A stretch of DNA of 64,000 nt from Nymphaea colorata (taxonomy: Eukaryota > Streptophyta > Magnoliopsida > Nymphaeales > Nymphaeaceae). The notes under the pieces were generated by a model. It worked only from the letters and a program-made list of their open reading frames with translations. It was not told the origin of the DNA and searched no databases. Made by a program: the position numbers and the translations under genes. The stretch lies in contig NC_045144.1 in assembly GCF_008831285.2 (NCBI RefSeq), positions 3,466,268-3,530,267 of the forward strand. Reading direction: 5' to 3'. Positions 46,315 through 56,597 of this stretch are shown here, one piece after another; position 1 is the stretch's first letter; each line of letters begins with the position of its first letter.

Positions 46315-47304
46315 CGTTCTATATTCATCACTTTGTAAAAAGTTGTAATTTGCCTTTTATAATTATATACTACACTTGGTATTGACTAGGATAGCAAAGG
46401 GAAGGTAAAAGAAGGTCGGCAGGTTGAGGGTTCTCAAATATCTTACAGTAGGTGTCGGCGTACCGGCTTTCACGTACACAGGGTTCACTGATATCACTTC
46501 TGACTTTGGGACGAAACCTGCCTTCGCCATGTCAAACTGGTTCTCCCTAAAACGAGCGATAATCTCCATGCTCCGTACTAAGTTTTCCATTGCGCTACCA
46601 TCGTACAACTTCGACCCATGGCCTGGTTTGCCCGACGAGCGGATGACCAACGACCATGGCAACCGATCCGCGTAGAAGACCCTAAATTCGCCAGTGGGTG
46701 ACGCCTGGCCTTCGTCCAAAATAAACCCCACATTCAACTCCATGAATTCCCTAGATCCTACGAATCTCTTCGCACCATCAAGTCCCCCGATCTCTTCGTC
46801 TGGGACGAACGAGACATGGATGGTCCTGAGAGGGATGAAGGAAGACTTCTTCAGGTTCCTTAGGGCTTCAAGGTACTGCATTCCTATGCATTTGTCATCT
46901 TGGGAACCCCTGGCAAAAATGTTTCCAGATGGATCCTTGGTAGCGGAGAAGGGTGGGTATAGCCACTTTTCGGCCTCGGCTGGGACGGAATCCATGTGGC
47001 AATTCAGGAGGATGGACGGCAATGACGGGTCCTGTCCAGGCCATGAGAAGACGAGCACGGGCTTCTTCTCCACAAACTCGAGGACCAGCGTCTTAAGGCC
47101 AATGGCTTTGGCTTGGGAGACTAGGAATGAAGCTGCCGCTTCATAATCCGGGCTGGGGTGGCACGTCCTTATCCTGAGGTACCGCTGAAACCTTGAGGTG
47201 GGGGTTGAGGGTTTATCTGCTTCTTGATGCGAGCTCCCGCCGAACGGCAGCAGCAGCAGCAGCGGACAGAGGACCAAAACAAAAGGGAAAGCCCCACCCT
47301 GCAT
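36977..47304 (-). CDS. ACY1: Aminoacylase-1 (N-acyl-L-amino-acid amidohydrolase, peptidase family M20)
   Basis: Four exons on the minus strand (47304-46447, 46234-46097, 37581-37342, 37072-36977) join in phase 0 to 444 codons including the stop, the usual length. Known family role: zinc-dependent removal of N-acyl groups from amino acids. The start chosen is the second ATG (47304), giving a hydrophobic signal-like N-terminus (FPFVLVLCPLLLLLPFGG) and suggesting entry to the secretory pathway; an ATG 14 codons upstream (47346) is possible. Metal and catalytic residues of M20 enzymes are present: H103 in NCHMDSVP, D136 in GSQDDK, the catalytic Glu pair 170-171 in PDEEIGG, E198 in LDEGQ and H408 in LHEHNE. 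PGHGSKLYDGSAMENL marks the dimerisation region. All junctions are GT/AG. Intron 2 (8.5 kb) contains two hAT transposons. Confidence 0.9.
37085..37360 (-). repeat. Three tandem copies of the exon 3/intron 3 junction region of aminoacylase-1
   Basis: A unit of about 85-90 bp (AACATTAATAAGCAATnAA.C.ATTGCAGAAAAAATAAGACCA.TAAAATAATGG) occurs at about 37093-37150, 37190-37240 and 37274-37330. The copies are followed by CTCATTATG(C/T)(T/G)CATG, the complement of the exon 3 end HEHNE. Thus pieces of the exon end with or without a GT donor recur at about 37154-37176 and 37242-37262. Confidence 0.75.
37342..37581 (-). CDS. ACY1: Aminoacylase-1 exon 3
   Basis: 80 codons from LIQKGPQRDYNG to LLHEHNE, after a TTTACCAG acceptor and before a GTTGGT donor. 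It includes NPWWKVFEEAV, STTDARYAREMGIPTLGFSP and the C-terminal zinc-ligand histidine motif HEHNE. Its 3' edge and adjoining intron are part of a tandem triplication (37085-37341). Confidence 0.9.
37972..41328 (-). mobile_element. hAT transposon, left copy (3357 bp)
   Basis: Ends CAATGTTGTAAAACG (left) and complement CAGTGTTGTACGTATCG (right). Flanks GTTTGCAT (37964-37971) and GTTTACCT (41329-41336) agree at six of eight positions. Subterminal regions are rich in GTATCGTACGATAC palindromes, mainly at the transposase-start end (41108-41328). It encodes a disrupted transposase on the minus strand. It lies in intron 2 of aminoacylase-1, head to head with a sister copy 35 bp away. Confidence 0.85.
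38389..40759 (-). pseudogene. hAT transposase pseudogene, left copy
   Basis: The ATG at 40759 begins MDPTWQWCERVKEN, then a BED-type zinc finger (C..C then R.KHHL). Compared with the right copy, about 50 residues of an acidic linker are deleted after KKIQE. The middle matches a DUF659-like hAT core: SIMSDGWTDTRSRTLVNFFG, then VTHCVNLMLQDL. The C-terminus has the dimerisation block SGCERNWSVFQRIHSKKRNK. A frameshift after FNVFD (about 39900), a stop at SEE*VAYLHAH (39535) and others kill it. The C-terminal tail is acidic. Confidence 0.85.
41108..41590. repeat. Back-to-back arrays of GTATCGTACGATAC palindromes at the junction of two hAT copies
   Basis: CGTATCGTACGATACGGGCC and variants are repeated many times on both sides of a 35-bp spacer (41329-41363). 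Each motif is itself nearly palindromic, and the two arrays are inverted copies of each other. Such subterminal repeats in hAT elements are often transposase-binding sites; that role here is inferred. The same motif occurs at 6575-6735, 37980-38050 and 44820-44895. Confidence 0.8.
41364..44902 (+). mobile_element. hAT transposon, right copy (3539 bp) with perfect 8-bp target duplication
   Basis: Ends CAATGTTGTACGTATCG and complement CAATGTTGTAAAACGCG. The 8-bp flank GTTTAGGC is present at 41356-41363 and 44903-44910. It encodes a broken transposase on the plus strand. The perfect target duplication suggests that it inserted more recently than the left copy, whose flanks have diverged. Confidence 0.9.
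41954..44484 (+). pseudogene. hAT transposase pseudogene, right copy
   Basis: MDPTWQWCERVKENNRLKLK opens a BED zinc finger (CGFCRNTF...RMKHHLTG). An acidic linker (EDEEEDEEAYECDDEDDSS) and an RG-rich stretch follow. A TAG at 42575-42577 stands where the left copy has a Trp codon (VEKWFYDACIPF). The hAT core (42632-43555) has SIMSDGWTDTRSRTLVNFLV and VTHCVNLMLQDLNEMHDMKS. A frameshift falls at an A15 run (about 43511-43525). Two GT/AG introns are visible, 43808-43897 and 44103-44198. The dimerisation domain (SGCERNWSVFQHIHSKKRNR) lies between them. A stop near 44356 and an acidic end (DEDEEEEDEDDEDYE) follow. Non-functional. Confidence 0.88.
44911..46096. other. Remainder of aminoacylase-1 intron 2, with an 81-bp tandem duplication
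   Basis: Unique-looking intron. CACTTTCAGTGACTATGCTC...GATCTTTCCTT is present twice in tandem at 45522-45602 and 45603-45685, with few differences. No coding sequence is seen. Confidence 0.7.
46097..46234 (-). CDS. ACY1: Aminoacylase-1 exon 2
   Basis: 46 codons beginning GFVMNLQPSEAEAGFDVRLP after a CTGCACAG acceptor and ending TYQ before GTGAAG. The intron before it is 212 bp and carries a (CT)n run at about 46283-46310. Confidence 0.88.
46447..47304 (-). CDS. ACY1: Aminoacylase-1 exon 1
   Basis: 286 codons from ATG 47304 to AGTPTPT, followed by the donor GTAAGA. It contains the signal-like segment (residues 5-22), most of the catalytic domain and the start of the dimerisation domain. GC content is clearly above that of the flanks. 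Confidence 0.9.
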
Positions 47305-47346
47305 GTCCTGGACAGGCGGCGACGGACTCCCCAACCACTGGCTCAC

Positions 47347-48095
47347 CTGTCACTTTATTTTCCTTGACATTTCGATCGGAAAGCCGTACAACAAACGTTC
47401 AGATGGTGTTTGGCTACATGAGATTTAAAATGCCTGCTGGGGTGGAATAAAAGTTCCGCATGCCACTTCTATTTTGAAGCATTTTTGTCACTGGTTTGTT
47501 GCCCTGGAAGCTTTATTATGTAGACAATCGGCCTTGTCAACTGCTACACAAAAGCAACAATACTAAAGCCTTCAACGAAAATTGCGGAACTTCAACAAAC
47601 AAAAATGACCAAATATAAAAGATCAACTTTTCAGAAAAAAATTATCTCTATATTTCAATACTTACCTAATTAAAAATACCCAAGCTGCAGTTCTGTCCGA
47701 AATTCAGCAGCCTCAAAGGCCAAACTATCCCATGAATATCCATGCAGTTGTAGAATATGAATGGCACGACTTCAAACACTACATGCAACCTCGTCCCTCA
47801 CTCTCTCTCTTTTTGCATTCATAGACAGGTTTATGATCCCACTGCAGTTTTAAATGCTTTTTTTTTTTATTCCTCTGCAGCATTTTAGCCTTTCCCTTGC
47901 AGTGATGAGGCTAGACCTATGGAGTTCTAAAATTAAAATTCTGCTTTTTTACAAAATGGGAATTGCGTTATCAAACCAAGAATTTGAATTTTGTAATTAT
48001 AGGTTCATTCTTGAATCGCAATTCTAGAATTGTTATTTTATCCTAGAAGTGAAAATTATGACTCCAAAATTTAAGATTTTTTTAATCTCTCTTTA
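47347..48095. promoter_or_regulatory. Upstream region of the aminoacylase-1 gene
   Basis: Non-coding region 5' of the start on the minus strand. No clear TATA box could be fixed. A (CT)n-like run lies near 47800-47812. Confidence 0.3.
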
Positions 48096-48289
48096 GGGTA
48101 CATGTAATAATGGTTTTAAATCATCAAGTTTGGAATTTTAATTCATGTTTTATCGAGCACGTTATTTTCAATTTTGGAATTAAATTTCAGACTACCAAAC
48201 ACAAAGAAAATTCCAATTCCAATTCGAGGTGGAATTTTGTTTTTAGAATTTTAATTTTAAATCAAAATTCAAGATCATCAAATGCCCCC
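48096..48289. mobile_element. Small Tourist-like MITE (194 bp), TTA target duplication
   Basis: GGGTACATGTAATAA at the left end pairs at 10 of 15 positions with the complement of the right end (GGGGGCATTTGATGA). TTA flanks both sides (48093-48095, 48290-48292). The interior is AT-rich with several AATTTTAATT and ATTCCAATT motifs. Confidence 0.5.
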
Positions 48290-49560
48290 TTATTCAAGCT
48301 CCCAAAAGAAAAGCTTGATATAGTTAAAACATAATTCCAAGCTCGCTAGCATTAGGAATTTTACAATAAAAGTTTACAAAATTAACGAAAGAAAGAAGAC
48401 CGGAAGAAAACAAGCAGTAGCAATACCCGTTGCTATGCAGTCCACTTCAACTGTGACGAACTGCACACTACTTGTGGTGATGCGATTCACACACAACTAA
48501 AACATATGATGTGCGATGGAAATATCAACATGATTGAGTGTCTCCCAACATAATTAGCATATGGCTTGACTTGTCAAGCCTACGTAATTGATGCTACCAC
48601 ATATGGCTTGACTTGTACTGATGTGAGCAATAAAAAAATGTCTACGTAATTAGTGCACACTCCTAAACAGTTAAATTGTTCTAAATTCTACTGACATAAT
48701 AACGTATTTGTGTCATCAAAACAAATAATAAAGTTCACGTTAAATTTGTCATCACATTAACTTTCATCTATTTGGACATAAAAACATTTTCAGTCCAAGT
48801 ATCTAGAGGGGCCGGTCTACCACTCCAAGTTGTTGGTGGTTTGACCTTATTGTTGCATTGGCAATCTAGGATATAGGTTCACTACAAGTTACATCACTCT
48901 AAGTTACATCACTTTTATGTGGATCACCTAGTGAACATTTACTCTGTTCTACTTGTGTATTATGTTCACAAGGTTTTCCATTGATGCTCGTCACTATGAT
49001 CGTCGTTAGTGATCAATTGATTGTTTGTATAATTTTGTAACCCATAATGGATCGTGCTACCCCATTTGTGATAAAAAGCTATAACTCCATGGTGTGGCAT
49101 GCAGCTCATGGGTGGTAGACGTGAGCTACATATGTTTTGATATTATCTATTTATCGAACCATACTCCACCTATGGCTGGATATCGGATATATAAAACATT
49201 TTGACCATTTTCTCTTTTATCTTTATAGGTAGCTCAAGGATTTTGAATGGATTTTTTATTTTTGCAATAAATTGACATTGGCGAGCTAAACATTGAATCG
49301 AGTATGGGGTTCTTGTGGATGTTTTGTTAGTTAGGTCAATGTTTGTCTTTGTCCGGCTCTACGTGAGTCGTTGAAACTGTGGTTCTAACACATTTTGGCT
49401 TGTTGTGCACTATTGTTATTCAAGTTATGATTTTGTTCTAATGTTTAAATAATCATCTCTATTGTGTTTAAAAAATTGTGTCAAAACTTGAGTTGTGATA
49501 AATTTGGTATCTTCTATACTCCAAACATGTGACAAATTTGGGATAATGTTCATTTCATTG
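48290..49560. other. Intergenic stretch, nothing recognised
   Basis: AT-rich; contains a repeated ATATGGCTTGACTTGT piece (about 48560 and 48602). No genes or element ends were recognised. Confidence 0.4.
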
Positions 49561-49690
49561 TTTTAAAGACACTTTGTTGTTGAAAATGTGTTGTTTTACC
49601 AAACTAAAAACAAAGGAGCGTTCTTTTATCCATCGAGAGAGAACCCAAAAAGCAAGTGTCCTTATGGAACGCTTGAAATTAAAAAGCCGA

Positions 49691-49926
49691 AGCCTCGAAA
49701 CCTTGCCCGATAAAAAGCACAACTTCTGCAACTTTGTGTTCTCCCCTTTCATTCTCGCAAGGGCCTGTCTCTCCTCCTCTTTGCCACAAGTAGCCTCGAA
49801 ACCTTGCCCAACAAAAAGCATACCTTCTCCTGCAACTCTCTGTTCTCCCCTTTCATTCTCGGGTGCCGCCTGTCTTTCCACCTCTCCGCCACAAGTGACC
49901 ATCTCTCTCTCTCTCTCTCTCTCTCA
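49691..49926. repeat. Tandem duplication (about 101-bp unit) followed by a (CT)n run
   Basis: AGCCTCGAAACCTTGCCC...TTCATTCTCG...GCCACAAGT occurs at 49691-49791 and 49792-49898 with several differences. A pure CT run follows at about 49904-49926. Pyrimidine-rich DNA of this kind is common in plant 5' untranslated regions. Confidence 0.65.
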
Positions 49927-50337
49927 GATTGCTGGTCGTCTGCTGTTCATTTGCCATGAAGAGCATCCATCTTTTTTTCTTCTTCTTCCCCTACATCGGT
50001 TTCATCGTTTGCTATTGCGTCTTCTCTCTCCCGCCTGAATGGTGGAGAGAGATAGAGAGAGCGCACGAGATGCGAAGCGCTCAGAGATTGGTGTCTCACA
50101 TCCTCCACGGTGTGGAACCCGTTTCATGTACCGGCGGATCTCTGTCCGTTGATCACTGCGAGATCGGCAGCTTGTAGCGGGTCGCATTCTTCTCTTCCAG
50201 CACCGGCCCATTCTTTCTTTCCAAAACCCTAACAGAAGGATCGGCGACCCAGAGGCCCTCCTTCGCCCTCACCCTAGCCGGAGCATTGTCTCTCTCTGTC
50301 GCCGAAGCGCCTCTTTCGTATCTGGAGACACGGAGGC

Positions 50338-50390
50338 GATGGAGCGCCTCCCTCTCGAGCTCGCCTCACGGAACGTCATTCTTAACAAGG
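50338..50390 (+). CDS. Weak candidate first exon (MERLPLELASRNVILNK)
   Basis: ATG in a good context (GAGGCGATGG) reads MERLPLELASRNVILNK up to an AAG/GTTAAA possible donor, in a GC-richer, pyrimidine-led stretch (49.9-50.4 kb). The start resembles F-box proteins (MERLPxEL), but no F-box or next exon is visible. This could be a gene remnant or chance. Confidence 0.2.
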
Positions 50391-51799
50391 TTAAAAGTGA
50401 ACCCACGGAATTTTAGGTCTCTTACACAGTTCCGTAGAACTTTGATGTCCGCCGGTTTTCCGTACATTTTGGAATGTCTAGTTGGCTTGTTAGGTTGAGT
50501 AGCAGAGGAAAGAAAGATCGCCATGTGTTTGTGTTGTAAAAAGTTTTATATATTGTTCTATAAGTAATTTTATTTATTTATTTTTTTAAAATGACCTTAA
50601 GTCGTTATATCAATGAAAATTTTGACCAAAACATTTTTCAAAATAGTTAAATCTCATTTGACGCCATGTAGAGCCGCACTCGCGCCAACGTGGTTGCACC
50701 CATGTGACTTAGTTCTTGATGTGCTTTTTTGTGTGTTTGTTTGGTCACCGTGTGAAATTAACAGCATGCCGTGTGTATGCTGTTAGTTATATTTTACTTG
50801 TTTTATCATGTGTCAGGGGAGAGGGAGAGAAATGAAAAATGTGTAAAAAAGATGTCTATCTAATCATTTAAATAAACGGCAGACAGTACTAGTTGAAAAT
50901 TTCTTACAAGTACATGAACAATAACTCTTTGTTTTTGTTTGTTCCTACAGCCAAACACAGTATCTATCTGAGAGAACTACGTATCATTGAAAGAATGGAA
51001 CTTCTTGTTGGATCCCGAGCAACTCCTCATTGGCGACTCACGACACGATGGTGGCTTACAGGTTCTTCCTAAAGAAGCTCCCTAAGGATCTTCTGCGGAT
51101 TCCTAAACGCAGAGCAACTCCTTAGGCAACGTTTGTTTCCCCTCGGCCAATTCCATGGGTACCTCAAATCAAACCTCCATGAAACCTACTGTATAAACAA
51201 ATAGTGGATTTCAGCAGTCCGCGAAGCTGAGTCACCGAAGATCTCGTCATCCTTTTAGATGTGGCTCCCAAAATATTAATTGTTTCTTTCCTCGTCTTTT
51301 GCCTGCTCTATTTGGCATTTTTGCCAATGGACTTCTTACAAGCCTTCTTTGTGACTATCAATAGTACGTCATTTTAGTGACCGCAATGAACCATATCTTC
51401 CTATTGCCATTGCAATCAATGCAGGGGATGATACAGCTCTACTTATTGACAAGAAGATGCAATGAAAATGCGCATGGTAAGTGCCATCAACCACCAAGCT
51501 GAATGTAGGATCTGCAGGAAAGTTTGCTCCATGCACTAATGGCAGACGTCTTTCATGAATATGTCAACAAAGTTCTGAAACCTTGTAACTCGAATTTCAA
51601 CTTGTCCATTCGGTTCATACTTCTATGTGTATAACCAATATTATATGAAAAAGGAAGCGTTTATACAATTGCTAATAGTCAATAGATAGGCACCTTGTTT
51701 AACCATTATATATATATCTGTCAAGCAATGATTTCTTTCTAGGCTTTTATTTATTGACAGTTTCTTCTAAAAATTTGTCTCTAATCATGGTAGCATACT

Positions 51800-52750
51800 T
51801 CACTGTTGTACTATCATTCTGCATTGGATTCCATTGTATGAGATCTTCCACTAGCTTTCATGTTTGGATTAGCAATCCACAAGTTTTAACCGGAGCCTTT
51901 CTGCTGAGTGCATTTGCCACCATATTAGTTTTTTTAGGATGACACATTATCTTGAAGTTATAATCCGTAAGACACTCAAGTAATCTCTTCTGTTATGTGT
52001 TCAATTCATTTTAGGAGAATAAATACTTAAAGGACTTGTAGTAAAAGAATACTTCAAATTTCATGTCATAAAGTTATATCTCCAATCTCTACTGTAAACA
52101 CTGCAGCTATGAATTTAAAGTCGCAAGTGAGGTAACTTTTTTCATGAGGCTTTACTTGCCTAGAGGTATATGCTACAACTTTGTTTTCCTATATAAGCAT
52201 GACTCCGTAACTTGTTAATGACACATTAGTGTACACAACAAACCTCTTTCACCTCGTTGACAGTGTTAGAATTGAAGTAGTGGTGAATTTATCTTTCAGT
52301 AATTTATGTTGACTCCCTTCTACAATTGTTTACTTATCATGGCTGCAATTTTTGAGAAATATTGGATGAAGTTCCAATAATAACCTACTATATCATGAAA
52401 TTTTTTAATTTATTTTATGCTGGTAGACACATTCCGTTGTCAAATAGCCTATTTCTCTTTGCTAAATTGACTATTCCTTTGAAATTGGGTGCCTTAAAAA
52501 TTGCATGTTGAGTACTTGACATAGAGTTGATTTTGTGAAATTTTCCAACACCAACTCAAGGTACAATGCATGCGACTATTCAATTTATATGAGTACATTA
52601 GCACATGATCAATAGATAATATTTGGCCTAAATATTCGTTAAATGTGTGATTTATGACATCTGTAAAAATTGTTGGTGCATTAGTAAGTTCGAATGGCAT
52701 AACCTGAAAATCATAATGACCATATAACTTGTGCGAAAGCTCATTTGGAT
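51800..52750 (-). pseudogene. Ty3/gypsy pol remnant (reverse transcriptase to RNase H)
   Basis: Minus strand, reading down from 52750: YGHYDFQVMPFELTNAPTIF and INHTFNEYLGQ are a gypsy RT block. Then come HDIVGYYWNFIQYFSKIAAM near 52390-52330 and TNVSLTSYGVMLI near 52245-52205. VAYTSRQVKPHEKSYLTCDF lies near 52180-52120, FKYLFS near 52025 and NFKIMCHPKKTNMVANALSR near 51965-51900 (usual HPGKANVVADALSR). Stops and frameshifts are frequent. Integrase is not recognisable. Confidence 0.75.
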
Positions 52751-52910
52751 TTTGTTGGTGCTAATATGTATAGAGCTTTATATACATCTCATACTAGGGG
52801 ACAATTCGAGTAGTCTTCAAGGAATACATTTGCATAGTTTCACTATAAGTATCTCGTTGATAGGTGTCAATCATACACTGCTATCACATCCATGTTAATT
52901 AAATAGGTTG

Positions 52911-53890
52911 TTCACTCATCTTCCACATATCTTGCTTCCACATGTTTGCATCCCAAAATTAGTTTTAATTTTTGAGTGTTTTAAAAAAAATAAGGTTTTG
53001 TTTTGAAAAACAAAAGTGAGAAGGACTCGTTGTTGGTACGAAGTATGGTAATTTTCAATGTCTTTATTGGGGGTAGCCCAACCAATAACTAGCATTTCCT
53101 TTGCATATTCCAATAAGATCATATATGCATGTGTGCTCAAGTTAAGCAAAAAGTTCAAAATATTGATAGAGATTTTGAAGAGGTTTAAATATCCTTAGCC
53201 TTGAAAGGTCCCTAGACCTCCATTGGCTTGTTATAAAATAGAGAGAGAATTTCAAATTGAGGATAGAAAAGTTAAAAACGAAAGAAAAATGAGTTGAGAT
53301 AAACAAGATAGAAGAATTGAAAAGACAAGTTAAAAAGATAAAAAAGCTATATTAAAAAAAGAAGGAAAAATATCTTCATAAAAATAAAAGATGAGAAAGT
53401 TTGCCATAGAACAGAAGGGACAACGAAAAATGTAGAAGAAGAGATATTTCCGTACCTTGAAGAGAAAGATGGGTGGGACCTTAACTTTTCCAGCCAATGG
53501 GGACTCTTTCAATGGATTAGAGAGATGAGCACCTCAAGTCCTCCACAAGCTCTTCCAAAGTCTCCTATTGTTAGGAATGATGGCTTGAAGTTGTGAAAAA
53601 TGAAGGCATGAGAAAGGAAAGAAAAGAGAAAGAGATAGAAGGAGGAGAAAAGAAGATTTGAGGAGAAGAGAAGTCTAGAGGAAGAAAGAGAAGGCTTGGA
53701 GGTTTGTGGATGTGCTAGAAGGTAGGATTGAAAGGGTACTTATAAAAAGAAGGGGCTCAAGGGCATTATGAACATCTTAAAGTATAATTAGCCATTAATT
53801 TAGTCATTGGTATAAAAATATTTAATTACACAAAAAAGTTGAAATATATCCAAAAATAGGTTGAGAAAAGATTGTCCTTCAAAGGCCCTC
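52911..53890. repeat. Direct repeat copy 1 (partner 56598-56872 plus 58360-59010)
   Basis: Shared anchors in order: GCATCCCAAAATTAGTTTTAA, TAGCCCAACCAATAACTAG, CATTTCCTTTGCATATTCCAAT, TTGATAGAGATTTTGAAGAG, GGTCCCTAGACCTCCATTGGC, AGTCCTCC...GCTCTTCCAAAGTCTCC, and AAAAATAGGTTGA near the end. Non-coding; the minus-strand frame at 52916-53158 is not a known protein. Probably part of a gypsy element's non-coding sequence, next to the gypsy pol relic. Confidence 0.7.
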
Positions 53891-54329
53891 ACAACCTAGG
53901 CCTGACTCATGACCACATGCCTATTCTGGTCTGGCTAGCCATGGGCTGGGTCCTGGCTAGGCAGAGTAGGCCGAGTAAGGCCTAGCCTGCTAGGGTGCAA
54001 GCCTAACATAGCCTAGCCAAGAGCAGCCAGCCAGACGGTGCCTAGCTGTGCCGTGCCAAGTACAGCTTGCCACGTTATTGGTGGGCCACGTAGAGGGTAT
54101 TTTGGGTATTTTTGGCAAAGTCAAGGTAATTTGGAAAATTGAAGGACGTTAAGATAAAATCAAGAGCATAGTCCTCACGGATCCACCCCCAGCCCAGGGC
54201 GAGCATTTTGGAAAATTCACAAATATCTTTCAAAAATGAAGGGAAAAATGGGAATTTTGAACGAAAAATCAATGGTATTTGAAAAATGATCATTACGCAT
54301 TGATACTTGGGCTTGGGAAGGGTAAGTGA

Positions 54330-55100
54330 CATGGATTTGGATCTGAAACCATATCCAACTACTAAGGGAAGTCAAATTAAGAACTTTTAAATTGAAAGTT
54401 GATACAAGAATATATTTGGATCTTGACTATATATTTTAATATAAAAATGGATCCAAATCTCAGATTTTGAGTTGGATCTGGATCAAACTCTTAGATTGGA
54501 TCTAAATAACATATTTGGATTTATTTCTCAAATTTAGAGCTGACGTTCAGATTTGGATATGGGTTGAGGTAGAAACATGAAATTGGATCTAAATTTAGAT
54601 CTATATTAATAAATTGAAACAGAGAAAAGATATAGACCAGTATTTTAGATTTTGGATGTTGAATCTAGATCATATAAAAATTGAATCCAAGGTTCCAATT
54701 TGGATCAAATGAGTTTAGAATTGAGCTTTAGATATAGGTATGGATATAAAATTTTGTTTTGGAGTTGGTTTAGATTTGAAATTCTATTTTGGGCCTAAAG
54801 TTGGAATGTGGATCTGGTCATAGATCTTGGGCTATGTTTGGGATCTAGAGCTAGGATTTGAATTCAAATGTGGATCTAGGGATCTTTTGGATCTAGAGCT
54901 AGTATTTAGATTCAGATATATGTTTTGAATCTTGATCCAGAATTTGGATATGGATCTGTATTTAGGGATCAATTTTGAATCTTGAGTTTGGCTTTGGATC
55001 CAGATTTGCATATAGGGATCTATTTTGAATTTGAAGCTAAGATTTGGACCGAGATTTGGTCAAGGAATTTGTTTCAGGCTTGTGTAAGAGTTTTTTTGGA
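54330..55100. repeat. Degenerate array of TTTGGATCt-type motifs
   Basis: Variants of ATTTGGATCTAGATTTGGATC recur irregularly for about 770 bp, on one strand, with spacing of about 10-40 bp. No coding frame. It resembles an old, decayed minisatellite. Confidence 0.6.
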
Positions 55101-56597
55101 CTAGATCTAGGTTTGAATTATAAAGTAAGTCTAAATTGAGATTGAGCTTTGTGTCAGAATTTGATAGTGATAGTTAAATCAAAGAAGAGATTGGTCGAAA
55201 TGAAAAGAAATTGAAGTGTTTAAGCCTTAGGCAAAAAATCCTTGAAACTTACTATAAATATATCATAAAATGTTTAAAATATTCTGAATATAGATTTTTT
55301 AAAAAATTGGGGTAGAGGTGACCCAGTTTGCTACTAAGCAAGTGTATACTGCTTAGTGGCAAAGATAAGCAATCCAAATTTTGATAGACAAAAATTTTGG
55401 CTAGAAAATTAAAAATATAAGAATTATATTTCAGGCTTAGCCTTACTTGAATGAGTTGTTGGAGCATATGTTGTAGGTTTAACTCTTTATTTGCACAGGT
55501 TATCCAAATTAAGTTCAAGTTTAACTCCTTATTTAAATGGGCTGTTTTGGTTTGCATTGAATATTTAACCTCTTTAACCTTTTACCTTCATGGGTTGCTC
55601 TTTTATCCATAGTTTCTAGTTTAACCATAGCCAAGTTGCCCTTGCACCATAAGGTTACCTACCTATCAACATGGTTGAGCTAACTTTAGCTTTATAAGGC
55701 CCTGAGCCTAGCAGTTGGCCTATGTTTGTTCAAATCCTATGTTTAGTGGTTGAATTGAAATGGTTGGGAAATGAGCCCTTTTTGGATGGGAAATGATGAT
55801 TGAAAGATTGTTTAAATAATTATTGTGGAAAAATATTTTGAAAAAAGGAAGTTTCAAAATCTAAAAGGATGCCCAAACACTAAAAGTCCTTCAAGAGTGA
55901 TAGTTGTCATAACTAGTAAGAGATAAGATCCAATTCAAAAACAAGATGCCCCAATATATTGAGTAAAAGAGGGATTTGATGCTTTGGGTTGGGACTAGGG
56001 TGATGAAAATAACGAAAAAAACTTTAGTAAGTAGACATAATTATGTAAAGAATAGTGATATATATTTTTACTAATAGACTGCTGAAGGGAACTTGAATAG
56101 AAGGTAATGTTAGATTCATGAACTTGGTAAAAAGAATTCTTTGGATTCATCTTTAGTAATAAGAAATTGGTACATGGGCTAATTCAACTCAGGAAGAAAG
56201 AAACTTGCCGTAGGAATATAATCAGTAGATGGCAGTTTTCATAACAAGAAATCAATTTAGCAGTGTGTTAATGGTAAGATAAGAAAATATAAAAAAGTAT
56301 GAGCAATATATTACAATGAAGAACATTGATCTTGCTGGAATGAAGTCCTAAATTGATGAGGTTTGTATTTAATCATATATTTAATGAACATAATTGATCC
56401 TCCTTAATTAGTCTAAGATATAAGAAAACAAGTAAATCGTACAACCAAATTGTGCCTAGATGTATGTGCAATAGAATGCCAACAAGGTCAACGCCATGAA
56501 GATAGGTGCATGATTAGAGTTGGCATTAAGAATAACACTTTTTAAACAATGTACAGATAAAAAATTAGTTAGACGTTGAAGGGTCCCATCACGGTCG
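55101..56597. other. AT-rich non-coding stretch between the direct repeats
   Basis: No recognised gene or element end. It may be interior sequence of the same decayed retroelement as the repeats around it. Confidence 0.35.

Noticed and set aside
46424-47146. Plus-strand open frames of 83 and 150 codons
   Set aside because: Antisense shadows of aminoacylase-1 exon 1, which has all catalytic motifs.
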